A model generated the notes under the pieces. The model was not told the DNA's origin. It did no database searches and worked only from the letters and a program-made list of their open reading frames with translations. From assembly GCF_004792695.1 (NCBI RefSeq), contig NZ_SRXU01000005.1, forward strand, positions 1 to 64,000: 64,000 nucleotides of DNA. The letters run 5' to 3'. The position numbers and the translations under genes are program-made. How positions within the stretch are numbered: position 1 is the first letter of the stretch; each line of letters starts with the position of its first letter. This DNA is from Sphingomonas naasensis. GTDB lineage: Bacteria; Pseudomonadota; Alphaproteobacteria; Sphingomonadales; Sphingomonadaceae. Shown one piece after another: positions 1-8,233 of this stretch.

Positions 1-3000
1 TCTCGAAATTGCTGATCGACCCGACGCTGCTGAGCGTGCGCGTCTGGCCCGCGGCCAGATCGAACGCGATCGTGTCGGTGCCGTCGCCGCCGTCGACCGG
101 GCTGGTCACCACGCCGGTGCCCTCGAGCGTCAGGCGGTTGTCGCTGTCGCCGAAATGCACGCCGCCGGCCGAGGCGAGCGATGCGCCGTTGCCGATCGCG
201 AGATTGCCCGCCACGTCGACGCTCTCGAAGCTGTAGCTCTGGCCGTTGAGCGCGAGCGTCCCCGCCCCGCCGGCGATCAGCTTCTCGAACGAAACGACCT
301 GGCCCGCGACGATCGTCCGGCTATCGGCCGCGCCGGTGTTGATCTCGAGCGTGTCGGTGCCCGCGCCGCCATTCGCCGTGCCGTTGAAGGTCGCGCCGGT
401 GTCGACGATGAAGCGGTTGTCCGATCCGTCGAAGTTGATCTGCTGCCCGGCGCCGAGCGTGCCGGTCAGCGTCAACGGCGAGGCGCCGGTCACGTCGACG
501 ATCTCGAAGTTGAACAGGTCGTTGATCGACGAGGCGCCGGTCAGGTCGAGCGCGAGCGTGTCGGTGCCGCTGCCGCCATCGAGCGCGCCCGCGAGCGCGC
601 CGTTCAGCTGGATGCCGAGCGTGTCGTCGCCCCCGGCGAGCGAAATGCCGCCGGCGAAATCAGCGTCGTCGATCGTGACGGTCTGGGCGCTGTCGTCGCC
701 CTTGATCTGGCCGACCGTGCCGGTGCCGTCCGACAGCATCAGATTGGCGCCCTCATAGAGCTCGATCGTCTGGTAGTCTTGGTTGAGCGCGAGGCTCAGC
801 GTGCCCGGGCCATAGGCGCCGAACGATTCGAAGTTGGTGAAGCCGCCCGGGATCGAGCCGCTGTTGCCGTTGAGGCGGAAAACGAAGGTGTCGGTACCGT
901 CGCCGCCGTCGATCGAGCCGGTGACCAGCCCGCCACTCCGCGCCTCGTAGCGATCGTCGCCAAGGCCGAGGTCGAGGCCGCCGTTGATCGTCCCCGAATT
1001 GACCACCACGTCGTTGCCGGCGCCCATGCCGACGCCGTGACCGACCGTGCCGCTATTGTTGAAGACGTCGTCTCCTTCGCCGAGGCTAACGCCGCCGCTG
1101 ATCTCGCCGGCGTTGTTGATCGTCTCCCTTTCCTCGCTGCCGATGAAGGTCGTGCCGTCATTGCCGTTCGCGGAGGAAACCCGGTCGCCGGCAGCGATGT
1201 TGAGCACGATGTTGCGCAAGCGCAGCGCGTCCACATCGAAGGTACCGAAGGCGTAGACCTTGCCCGCGCCGTTGGTGCCGGGAAGGACCGTCAGTTCCTC
1301 AAAGCCGGAGAATTTGCCTGCGTCGATCCGTTTGTCGGCGTCGCCGGTCAGATCGACGCGGATCGTGTCGTAATCCTCGTCGCCATAGACCTTGTCGCCG
1401 ACGATTGCGCTGCCTTGACCGAAGACATAGGTGTCGTCGCCCGCGCCGAGGCTGAGGCGGTTGATGCTGCCATAATTGCGGAACTCGTCATCGAAATCGT
1501 TGAGGTCGATGCTCCCTTCGATCGCGCCGCGATTCTCGATCATGTCGATCGTATTGACGGTCTCGATCGCGCCGGAGAGCGTGCCGTCGGGCAGGAAAAT
1601 ATTGGGCTGCGTGCCCGCAAAGCCGCGCTCGCCAGGCCCGCGCACAGTTCCGCGGTTCACCAACGTGAAGCGGTTGCCGAGCCCCGAAGCGCCGACATAG
1701 ATCGCCGTGCCGCCGTCCGGGTTGGTGGCTTCGATCACGCCGTCGTTCTGCAACGTGAAGCTCGAACCCTTTGCACCCATGAGCACGCCGAAGGCGTAGG
1801 ATATCGCGGTGTCGCCATTGCCGCTGTCCCACAGCCTGCCCTTCGCGCGGATCGTGCCGCTGTTGACCATGCTCGATGCGGTGGCGAGATCGATTCCGGC
1901 ACCCACATTGAGCTTGACCGCAGCCGCGCCGTCGCCGCTCGCCTCGATCGTCTCGGTGTTGGTGATGTCGATGCGCGAGCCGGTGAACCGCAGGCCGGAC
2001 ACCCCGCGCCCGGTGCTCTCGATGCGTCCGTTGTTCGCGACCTGATATCCGTTGCCCGACCCGCTCCGGTCGACGATCGTCAACGCGGACTGCTCCGCCG
2101 CTCCGAAAGACTCGCGTTCGCCGGTGTTTCGGATCGTGCCGCTGTTGACGAGATGCAACGCCGGCCCGGTGGCGGCGAGGCCGTGGACGTCGATGGCGAC
2201 CGCCGAGGCGGAATCGGACCCGGTCTCGATCACACCGGAATTGAGGAACTGGAACGGCGCAAACGCCTGTTCCGGGAAGCCGATCTCAAGAATGGCACCG
2301 AAGCCCTCGCTCGAGAGAATCAGCTTCTCGTTGGTGAAGCTCGCAAGTCCCGATTCGCCGCGGAAGCCATCGAGGCGCGTGCGAATGTCGCCGCGATTGG
2401 TGAACCGCAACCCGGAGCCCATATTGGCAATATTGCGGACCCAGACCCCGTAACTGTTCGCGTTCGTAGTGATCTCGGCGGCGTTGGTCAGGCTGCCCTC
2501 GCCGACGACCATCAGGCCGGCATTGAGCGCCGCGGCGGCGGTGACTCCGATTTCGGTATCGGCGCCGCGGATCTCGATGCCGTGCATCTCGAAGCCGCTA
2601 TTGCCGTTGTCGAGGATGTCGTTGGTCAGCTGATAGGCGGTGCTGGCGCTGAGTGACTTGCCATAGCCGTCGATGCCGCCGCCGCCTTCGATATTGCCGG
2701 TCACCCCGTTGCTGGCGCCGGTGAACAGGAACATGTCCGCGTTCGCGCCGAGATCGACATCGCCGGTGATCGTGGCCGAGTTGACGACGATGTCCACCGC
2801 GTCGCCCACGTCCTGATAGGCAGTCGCGATGCCGTTGACCTTGCCGCCGGTGATCGTGCCTGCGCGGGTGCCGCCCTTCGAGAATGCCCAAACGGTATTG
2901 CGCAACACCGAGAGCCCGGATTCGCTGCGGATTGCCGCCCCGGTGAAGGATTTGATGTCGCCGACATTCTCGATGTAATTTTCGCCCCCGGCCACCACCA

Positions 3001-4030
3001 CACCGCTTTCGCCGCCGATGATGTTGCCGACCCCGCCGCTGAGCGGCCCCTGGCCCGAGGCGGCTTCGGTCAGAAGATTGTAGAGCTTGCCGCCGTCGAG
3101 GCGGATCGCATTGCCGCCTGCCATGGGGTCGCCATTCTGTCCGCCGACCGAGATGCGGGTCGAGTTGTAGATACGGCCCCAGCTCGAGATCAGATCGACG
3201 TTCGGAAATGCGGCGTTGGTCGAGTTAACCCAGCCGCCGGCATCGAGAAAAATATCGGTGCCGCCGCCCATGATCGCGACACCCTCGCGAATCTGCACGC
3301 GCGAATTTCGGGTGATCCGCAACGAATTGGCTTCCTGCGCGTCGATCAGCCCGGACGGTGCGACATCGCCGCCGACATCCTCGTCGATGATCACATCCAG
3401 TCGGCCGTCGCCGCCCTTACCCTGCAGCGTCGAGCCACCCTCGATCCGGATGGCTTGCTGAGTCGAATCGGGCTGATCCGCGGCGTTGATCGCGAACGCC
3501 ACCACGATCGTCCCGTCGCCCGCGAGCCGGAGCGGCCCGTGCAGCAGGTTCATCAGATCGCTCCGGGTCGAACGGCTCCGGTTCTCGAGCGTGAGCACGG
3601 TATCGTTGCCCGATGCCTCGTAGACCGTGCCCCCTTCGAACGGCACACCGGTCGCGTTATCGGCACGAACATATTGCTGCGATACGCCTCCGCGCGGCGT
3701 GGTGAAGGCGACATTGCGCGTCTGGCTCGTCGTCGCGCGCAGCCACACTTCGTCTTGACCGCCGGCATTGGTAACCGGCCCCGTCGTCAGCCCGGTGAGA
3801 TCGAGGACCGCCGTGTCGGCATTGACGCGCGCGATATCCACCACGAGCCGATCGAAGTTCGGCCCGAGCGCCACCTCTCTCGGCTGCCCGCCTTCTTCGA
3901 GCACGATCGTGGTCTGCGCGTGCGCGGTCGAGGCGAGCGCGAGGGGCAGCGCCGCCGCGCCGACGAGCAGCCCCGTGCGGCCCGGGAAGCGATTGCGACG
4001 AATGGAACGAACCGGCGGAATGAAAGGCAT
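1..4030 (-). CDS. Autotransporter-type passenger protein, partial (C-terminus beyond window start)
   Basis: The minus-strand frame is open from the ATG at 4030 through position 1, giving at least 1,343 residues with no stop. A long Sec signal peptide (about residues 1-38) has Arg-rich start RSIRRNR, a hydrophobic core and probable cleavage after STAHA. The first two thirds carry short degenerate repeats of the form N(A/S)G(T/E)I, as in NNAGEISGG, NNSGTVGHG and NSGTINGG, typical of right-handed beta-helix autotransporter and hemagglutinin passengers. The part nearest position 1 changes to modules with GGDGTDT and a following F-ESV/L segment. The expected outer-membrane beta-barrel is not in the window, so secretion by type V is inferred. 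A start at 4030 is supported by the GGGGGATTCCG just upstream on the coding strand. The substrate or surface role cannot be told from sequence. It is divergent from the glutaminyl cyclase gene. Confidence 0.85.
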   Translation of the reverse strand, partial: MPFIPPVRSIRRNRFPGRTGLLVGAAALPLALASTAHAQTTIVLEEGGQPREVALGPNFDRLVVDIARVNADTAVLDLTGLTTGPVTNAGGQDEVWLRATTSQTRNVAFTTPRGGVSQQYVRADNATGVPFEGGTVYEASGNDTVLTLENRSRSTRSDLMNLLHGPLRLAGDGTIVVAFAINAADQPDSTQQAIRIEGGSTLQGKGGDGRLDVIIDEDVGGDVAPSGLIDAQEANSLRITRNSRVQIREGVAIMGGGTDIFLDAGGWVNSTNAAFPNVDLISSWGRIYNSTRISVGGQNGDPMAGGNAIRLDGGKLYNLLTEAASGQGPLSGGVGNIIGGESGVVVAGGENYIENVGDIKSFTGAAIRSESGLSVLRNTVWAFSKGGTRAGTITGGKVNGIATAYQDVGDAVDIVVNSATITGDVDLGANADMFLFTGASNGVTGNIEGGGGIDGYGKSLSASTAYQLTNDILDNGNSGFEMHGIEIRGADTEIGVTAAAALNAGLMVVGEGSLTNAAEITTNANSYGVWVRNIANMGSGLRFTNRGDIRTRLDGFRGESGLASFTNEKLILSSEGFGAILEIGFPEQAFAPFQFLNSGVIETGSDSASAVAIDVHGLAATGPALHLVNSGTIRNTGERESFGAAEQSALTIVDRSGSGNGYQVANNGRIESTGRGVSGLRFTGSRIDITNTETIEASGDGAAAVKLNVGAGIDLATASSMVNSGTIRAKGRLWDSGNGDTAISYAFGVLMGAKGSSFTLQNDGVIEATNPDGGTAIYVGASGLGNRFTLVNRGTVRGPGERGFAGTQPNIFLPDGTLSGAIETVNTIDMIENRGAIEGSIDLNDFDDEFRNYGSINRLSLGAGDDTYVFGQGSAIVGDKVYGDEDYDTIRVDLTGDADKRIDAGKFSGFEELTVLPGTNGAGKVYAFGTFDVDALRLRNIVLNIAAGDRVSSANGNDGTTFIGSEERETINNAGEISGGVSLGEGDDVFNNSGTVGHGVGMGAGNDVVVNSGTINGGLDLGLGDDRYEARSGGLVTGSIDGGDGTDTFVFRLNGNSGSIPGGFTNFESFGAYGPGTLSLALNQDYQTIELYEGANLMLSDGTGTVGQIKGDDSAQTVTIDDADFAGGISLAGGDDTLGIQLNGALAGALDGGSGTDTLALDLTGASSINDLFNFEIVDVTGASPLTLTGTLGAGQQINFDGSDNRFIVDTGATFNGTANGGAGTDTLEINTGAADSRTIVAGQVVSFEKLIAGGAGTLALNGQSYSFESVDVAGNLAIGNGASLASAGGVHFGDSDNRLTLEGTGVVTSPVDGGDGTDTIAFDLAAGQTRTLSSVGSISNFE

Positions 4031-4231
4031 CGGAATCCCCCTGAACACGTCTTGCGACACAGGATTTGCCCGGCGCAGAAATCCGGGGCCCCGGCACATA
4101 AGCGGCGGGCGGGGGAGCGTTCTTGTCTTCGCTTGCTAAGCGTCCCGTGCGGAACGACGGCTTGCGACCCCGGCCCGCTGGCTATACCGCTAGCGGCTCC
4201 CTGGCTGACATGCCGGTGCAGAAAGGCAGAC
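4031..4231. other. Divergent intergenic region, autotransporter and glutaminyl cyclase genes
   Basis: About 200 bp between two divergently read genes, so it should hold both promoters. No clear sigma-70 pair, operator or hairpin could be picked out by eye. The only clear signals are the SD-like GGGGGA before 4030 and AGAAAGGCAG before 4232. Confidence 0.4.
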
Positions 4232-5068
4232 GTGGTCGAACATCCTCTCGCGGGCAGTCGCTTGCTCCGCACCGTACCACTGCTCATCGCGCTCGCCGGC
4301 TGCGGCGCCGTGCAGGACGAGGCACCCAAGGTGCAGACCGTCGCGGTGGTGAAGAGCTATCCGCACGACAGCCAGGCGTTCACCGAAGGGCTGTTCTTCG
4401 ACGGCGGCGGGCTGTTCGAGAGCACCGGCGAGGAAGGCACGTCGGGAATCCGCAAGGTCGCGCTCGAGACCGGCGAAGTGACCGCGCAGGCACCGCTCTC
4501 GCCGCCCTATTTCGGCGAGGGGATCATCGGCTGGAAGGACCGGCTCTACCAGCTGACCTGGAAGGATCAGAAGGGGTTCATCTACAACAAGGCCGACCTG
4601 ACGCCGAAGGGCGAGTTCGCCTATACCGGCGAAGGCTGGGGGCTGACGCACAACGACAAGTCGATCATCATGAGCGACGGCACCGACAAGCTGCGCTTCC
4701 TCGATCCCGAGACGATGGCGCAGCAATCGACGCTTGCCGTCACCGCCAAGGGCTGCCCGGTCAAGGACCTCAACGAGCTCGAATGGATCGACGGCGAGAT
4801 CTGGGCGAACATCTGGCGCACCGATCTGATCGCGCGGATCGACCCCGTCAACGGCAAGGTGAAGGGCTTTGTCGACGTCTCGGCGCTCGGCCCGCCGACG
4901 CCGAGCGAGGACGAGGTTCCCAACGGCATCGCCTATGACGCGCAGGGCAAGCGCATTTTCGTCACCGGCAAGATGTGGCCGCAGCTCTACGAAGTGCGCG
5001 TCTCCGACGGCGCGCCCAACGGCGCCGCGCAGGATCAGGCCGCGGCGCTGATGCGCTGCCAGAACTGA
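4232..5068 (+). CDS. Glutaminyl-peptide cyclotransferase (plant/bacterial type), lipoprotein
   Basis: The 278-residue protein matches the Glu_cyclase_2 family (PF05096), a five-bladed beta-propeller that cyclises N-terminal Gln to pyroglutamate. The hallmark block SYPHDSQAFTEGLFF is near residue 48, and the C-terminal part has PNGIAYDAQGKRIFVTGK followed by WPQLYEV, as in family members. The start is taken as GTG 4232, preceded by AGAAAGGCAG; it gives a lipoprotein signal with lipobox LAGC and lipidated Cys24, so it probably acts at the periplasmic face of a membrane. The frame is open far upstream, but that part is arginine-rich and antisense to the autotransporter. folA follows after 8 bp, suggesting co-transcription. 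Confidence 0.85.
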   Translation: MVEHPLAGSRLLRTVPLLIALAGCGAVQDEAPKVQTVAVVKSYPHDSQAFTEGLFFDGGGLFESTGEEGTSGIRKVALETGEVTAQAPLSPPYFGEGIIGWKDRLYQLTWKDQKGFIYNKADLTPKGEFAYTGEGWGLTHNDKSIIMSDGTDKLRFLDPETMAQQSTLAVTAKGCPVKDLNELEWIDGEIWANIWRTDLIARIDPVNGKVKGFVDVSALGPPTPSEDEVPNGIAYDAQGKRIFVTGKMWPQLYEVRVSDGAPNGAAQDQAAALMRCQN

Positions 5069-5076
5069 CGCGCGGC

Positions 5077-5559
5077 ATGGGCCGGGTCTCCTTCCATCTC
5101 GCCCGCGCCGACAATGGCGTGATCGGGCGCGACGGCAAGCTCCCCTGGCACCTCCCCGCCGACCTCAAGCGTTTCAAGGCGCAGACCATGGGCAAGCCGA
5201 TGATCATGGGGCGCAAGACCTTCGAGAGCTTCCCCGCGCCGCTCCCCGGCCGGCGCCACATCGTGCTGACCCGCGACGCCGGCTGGTCGGCGCCGGATGC
5301 GGAGGTGGCGCATTCGCCCGAGGAGGCGCTGGCGCTGGCCGGAGATGGCGAGGTCGCAGTGATCGGGGGTGCCGAGATCTTCGCGCTGCTGCTCGACCGG
5401 GCGGAGAGGATCGAACTGACCGAAGTCCATATCGATGCCGAGGGCGATGCCATGGTGCCCGACTTCGGTGCAGGCTGGCGCGAGACGGCGCGCGAAGAAC
5501 ATAAGAGCGAAGCAGGGCGCCCTGCCTATAGCTTCGTCACATTGGAGCGGATGGGATGA
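5077..5559 (+). CDS. folA: Dihydrofolate reductase
   Basis: 160 residues, normal for chromosomal DHFR, reducing dihydrofolate to tetrahydrofolate with NADPH in the cytoplasm. The N-terminal region has NGVIGRDGKLPWHLPADL; the Asp in LPADL (D29) corresponds to the catalytic acid (D27 in E. coli). MGRKTFESFP binds NADPH and the substrate, and VIGGAEIFALLL is the conserved GG-x-x-(I/L)(Y/F) segment. The ATG at 5077 lies eight bases after the preceding stop and gives the expected N-terminus; an upstream extension in the same frame is arginine-rich and not folA-like. The stop overlaps the dipeptidase start (ATGA at 5556-5559), so translational coupling is likely. Confidence 0.95.
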   Translation: MGRVSFHLARADNGVIGRDGKLPWHLPADLKRFKAQTMGKPMIMGRKTFESFPAPLPGRRHIVLTRDAGWSAPDAEVAHSPEEALALAGDGEVAVIGGAEIFALLLDRAERIELTEVHIDAEGDAMVPDFGAGWRETAREEHKSEAGRPAYSFVTLERMG

Positions 5560-6728
5560 AGAAGTGGCTCTGGGGGCTGGCGGCGGTGGTGCTGCTCGCC
5601 GGGATCGGGTTTTTCGGGATCGCCCCGCCGATCGTCGAGGCGGGGATGAACAAGGTCGAGCCCGCGCCGCTCCCCAGGGTGACCGAACAGACCCGCGCAC
5701 TGCACGCTTCGCTCCAGATCGCCGACATGCACGGCGACACCCTGTTGTGGCGGCGCAGCCTGCTCGACCGGGCGGCGCGCGGGCAGATCGACTTGCCGCG
5801 GCTGATCGAGGGCAATGTCGCGCTGCAGATCTTCTCGTCGGTTACCAAGACCCCCAAGGGCCAGAATTACGACGCAAATGGCGGCGACACCGACAACATC
5901 ACGATGCTGACCGTCGCGCAGCTCCAGCCGGTGCGGACGTGGAGCTCGCTGCTCCAGCGCTCGCTCTGGCATGCCGAGAAGCTCGACCGCGCCGCGCGCG
6001 CCTCCGAGGGCAAGCTGCGGGTGATCCGTACCCCGCAGGAGCTCGACCAGCTGCTCGCCGATCGCGCCGCCGGCAAGAAGGTGGTCGGCGGGATGCTCTC
6101 GATCGAGGGGCTGCAGGACATGGAGGGCCGGCTCGGCAATCTCGACCGGCTTCACGATGCCGGCTTCCGCATGGCCGGGCTCGCGCATTTCTTCGACAAC
6201 GACGTCGCCGGATCGATGCACGGCGTGAAGAAGGGCGGGCTGACTCCGCTCGGCGTGCAGGTGGTGCGGCGGATGGAGACGCTGGGCATGATCGTCGACA
6301 TCGCGCATGCCAGCCACCAGTCGGTTGCCGAGATCCTCAAAATGGCGCGGCGCCCGGTCGTCTCGAGCCATGGCGGGGTGCAGGCGACGTGCAAGGTCAA
6401 CCGCAACCTCACCGACGACGAGATCCGCGGCGTCGCGAAGACCGGCGGGGTGGTCGGCATCGGCTATTGGGACGCCGCGATCTGCTCGACCGCGCCCGAG
6501 GCAGTCGCGCGGGCGATCCAGCATGTCCGCGACCTGGTCGGGATCGACCATGTCGGTCTCGGCTCGGACTTCGACGGCGCGGTGACCACCGGCTTCGACA
6601 GCGCCCAGCTGATCGCGGTGACGCAGGCGCTGGTCGACCGCGGCTTCTCGCCCGACGAGATCCGCAAGGTGATGGGCGGCAACGCGCTGCGGCTGATCCG
6701 GGCAGGCATCGCGCCGGGCCGGCCGTAG
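5556..6728 (+). CDS. Membrane dipeptidase, peptidase family M19
   Basis: 390 residues. The N-terminal hydrophobic segment (about residues 4-25) is a signal anchor or signal peptide, placing the enzyme in the periplasm or on the membrane. Zinc-site residues of the renal-dipeptidase family are visible: H59 and D61 in DMHGDTLLW, E184 in LSIEGLQ, H251 in VDIAHAS and H272 in VVSSHGG, with GSDFDG at about 337-342. Family members hydrolyse dipeptides, including D-amino-acid and beta-lactam substrates; the actual substrate is not evident. It overlaps folA by four bases. Downstream is a 389-bp non-coding stretch, so the folA-dipeptidase operon probably ends here. Confidence 0.9.
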   Translation: MKKWLWGLAAVVLLAGIGFFGIAPPIVEAGMNKVEPAPLPRVTEQTRALHASLQIADMHGDTLLWRRSLLDRAARGQIDLPRLIEGNVALQIFSSVTKTPKGQNYDANGGDTDNITMLTVAQLQPVRTWSSLLQRSLWHAEKLDRAARASEGKLRVIRTPQELDQLLADRAAGKKVVGGMLSIEGLQDMEGRLGNLDRLHDAGFRMAGLAHFFDNDVAGSMHGVKKGGLTPLGVQVVRRMETLGMIVDIAHASHQSVAEILKMARRPVVSSHGGVQATCKVNRNLTDDEIRGVAKTGGVVGIGYWDAAICSTAPEAVARAIQHVRDLVGIDHVGLGSDFDGAVTTGFDSAQLIAVTQALVDRGFSPDEIRKVMGGNALRLIRAGIAPGRP

Positions 6729-6771
6729 GAAAAGACCGCGCGAGTCGCGTAGGATTTCGGGCGGCTAGAGT

Positions 6772-6801
6772 CGCAAGAGTCGCGATAGAACGACTCTTGC
6801 G
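6772..6801. repeat. Perfect 11-bp inverted repeat CGCAAGAGTCG / CGACTCTTGCG
   Basis: Arms at 6772-6782 and 6791-6801 are perfectly complementary around the 8-base loop CGATAGAA. There is no T-tract after it, so it is not a classical Rho-independent terminator. It could stabilise the 3' end of the dipeptidase transcript or be an operator. Confidence 0.6.
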
Positions 6802-6937
6802 TTGCGCGGGCGGGAAATATTGTTGCGCAAGGCTGTAGGGAAATCAGACCTGTCAAAGAGCGGGGCGCCGGCGGCGCCAGGCCGGCGTTCAGGGCAGCAG
6901 GCGAAATCCTATTTTGCAAGGGGATCGTGCAGCAAAA

Positions 6938-7062
6938 CTCCCTCTCCCTCCGGGAGACGGAGGGAGCCGACGCGGTCGGCGGAAGGGTGGGGATCGCGCT
7001 GCCCTCACCCTTCCCACTCGCTGCGCGAGCGGGCCCCTTCCCGCTCCCAAGGGGAGCGGGAG
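6938..7062. repeat. REP-like palindromic element, intergenic copy
   Basis: A 125-bp pyrimidine/purine-asymmetric element with complementary ends, starting CTCCCTCTCCCTCCGGGAG and ending CTCCCAAGGGGAGCGGGAG. Its reverse complement shares GAAGGGGCCCGCTCGCGCA, GCGAGTGGGAAG and a GTGAGGG or ATGAGGG tail with the element inside ileS at 9678-9813, so both belong to one family in opposite orientation. No coding potential of its own. Confidence 0.8.
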
Positions 7063-7117
7063 CTCTCGCCCCGGCGGCAATTGGCATTGGTGGCGCCGAT
7101 CCCTATAGCCCCTCCCC

Positions 7118-8044
7118 ATGGAGCGACTGGACAACGGCTCGCCGCTTCCGGCGCAGCTTCGCGGCGGGATCGTCGCCTTGGGCAATTTCGACGGATTTCA
7201 TCTCGGGCACCAGGCCGTGGTCGGCCGGGCGATCGCACGTGCGCGCGCCGAGGGGCGGCCGGCGATCGTGGCGACCTTCGATCCACACCCCAAACGCTAT
7301 TTCCAGCCCGGCGCCGGCCCGTTCCGGCTGACGACGATGGACCAGCGCGCGCGGCTGTTCGCGGACGCGGGCGCCGATGCGATGCTGGTCTTCCGCTTCG
7401 ACGCCGGCCTTGCCGGGCTGAGCGCGCGCGGCTTCGCCGAGGACCAGCTGATCGGCGTGCTCGGCGCCGGCGGGGTAGTGACCGGGGGCGACTTCACCTT
7501 CGGCAAGGGCCGCGAGGGCGATGTCGCGACGCTGGCGGCGCTGGGCGAGGAACTCGGCTATTCGGCCGAAGTGGTCGATGCGGTGACGCTCGACGGCGAG
7601 ACCGTTTCGTCGAGCCGGATCCGCGCGTGCCTGCGCGCCGGCGACCCGCGCGGCGCGGCGCGGCTGCTCACCCGGCCCTTCGCGATCGAGGGGATGGTGC
7701 AGCACGGCGCCAAGCTCGGCCGCCAGCTCGGCTATCCGACCGCCAACATGGAGCTCGCCAACTATCTGCGCCCCGCCTACGGCATCTACGCGGTGCGCGG
7801 GCGGCTGGGCGACGGGCGCGTGCTCGACGGCGTCGCCAATCTCGGCATCCGGCCGAGCTTCGATCCGCCCGAGGAGCTGCTCGAGAGCTATTTCTTCGAT
7901 TTCGACGGCGACCTCTACGATCAGGTGATCGAGGTCTCGCTGATCGATTATCTGCGGCCCGAGGCAAAGTTCGATTCGCTCGAGGCGCTCAAGGTGCAGA
8001 TGGATGCGGATGCGGCGGCGGCGCGGGCGGCGCTGAAACTATAG
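7118..8044 (+). CDS. ribF: Bifunctional riboflavin kinase / FAD synthetase
   Basis: 308 residues, the usual RibF length. The N-terminal adenylyltransferase half has the nucleotide-binding motif GNFDGFHLGH at residues 22-31 and a later SSSRIR segment (ISSTxIR type). The C-terminal riboflavin kinase half begins near residue 185 with KLGRQLGYPTANM, including the conserved PTAN motif, and has GVANLGIRPSF. It phosphorylates riboflavin to FMN and adenylates FMN to FAD. It sits directly upstream of ileS and lspA, an order found in many proteobacteria, but here a 189-bp gap with a palindromic element separates it from ileS. Confidence 0.96.
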   Translation: MERLDNGSPLPAQLRGGIVALGNFDGFHLGHQAVVGRAIARARAEGRPAIVATFDPHPKRYFQPGAGPFRLTTMDQRARLFADAGADAMLVFRFDAGLAGLSARGFAEDQLIGVLGAGGVVTGGDFTFGKGREGDVATLAALGEELGYSAEVVDAVTLDGETVSSSRIRACLRAGDPRGAARLLTRPFAIEGMVQHGAKLGRQLGYPTANMELANYLRPAYGIYAVRGRLGDGRVLDGVANLGIRPSFDPPEELLESYFFDFDGDLYDQVIEVSLIDYLRPEAKFDSLEALKVQMDADAAAARAALKL

Positions 8045-8048
8045 CCGC

Positions 8049-8143
8049 TCCCCGGCGAAGGCCGGGGCCCAGTTTCGATGGGCCATCGACGGCATCCCGC
8101 CTTTGCGACAGCGTGGCGACTGGGCCCCGGCCTTCGCCGGGGA
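8049..8143. repeat. Palindromic repeat doublet (BIME-like) between ribF and ileS
   Basis: Arms at 8049-8071 and 8121-8143 are perfect 23-bp inverted repeats. Each arm is itself a hairpin, CCCCGGC-gaa-GGCCGGGG. The layout of two REP-type hairpins facing each other around about 50 bp matches elements at 50275-50382 and 61172-61279. Such a structure between ribF and ileS could terminate or process transcripts. Confidence 0.8.
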
Positions 8144-8233
8144 ACAAGTTTGCTTGCGCGGCCCGCGCATCCGCCTTCGCGTGCGCAAAACTTCTTCTCT
8201 CTCGCTTGCGCTTCCTCTAATCGGCGCGGACCC

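Larger units (their letters stand above)
6729..7117. other. Intergenic region with a perfect palindrome and a REP-like element
   Basis: 389 bp with no convincing gene. It contains three GAGTCGC repeats near 6752-6783, the perfect 11-bp inverted repeat at 6772-6801, and the large palindromic element at 6938-7062. The ribF promoter should lie here, but no clear -10/-35 pair was identified. Confidence 0.6.

Noticed and set aside
155..2656. An 833-codon open frame on the plus strand
   Set aside because: It is antisense to the autotransporter frame and composed of Arg/Ala/Val/Asp-rich sequence without domains; the minus-strand frame gives coherent repeats and a signal peptide.
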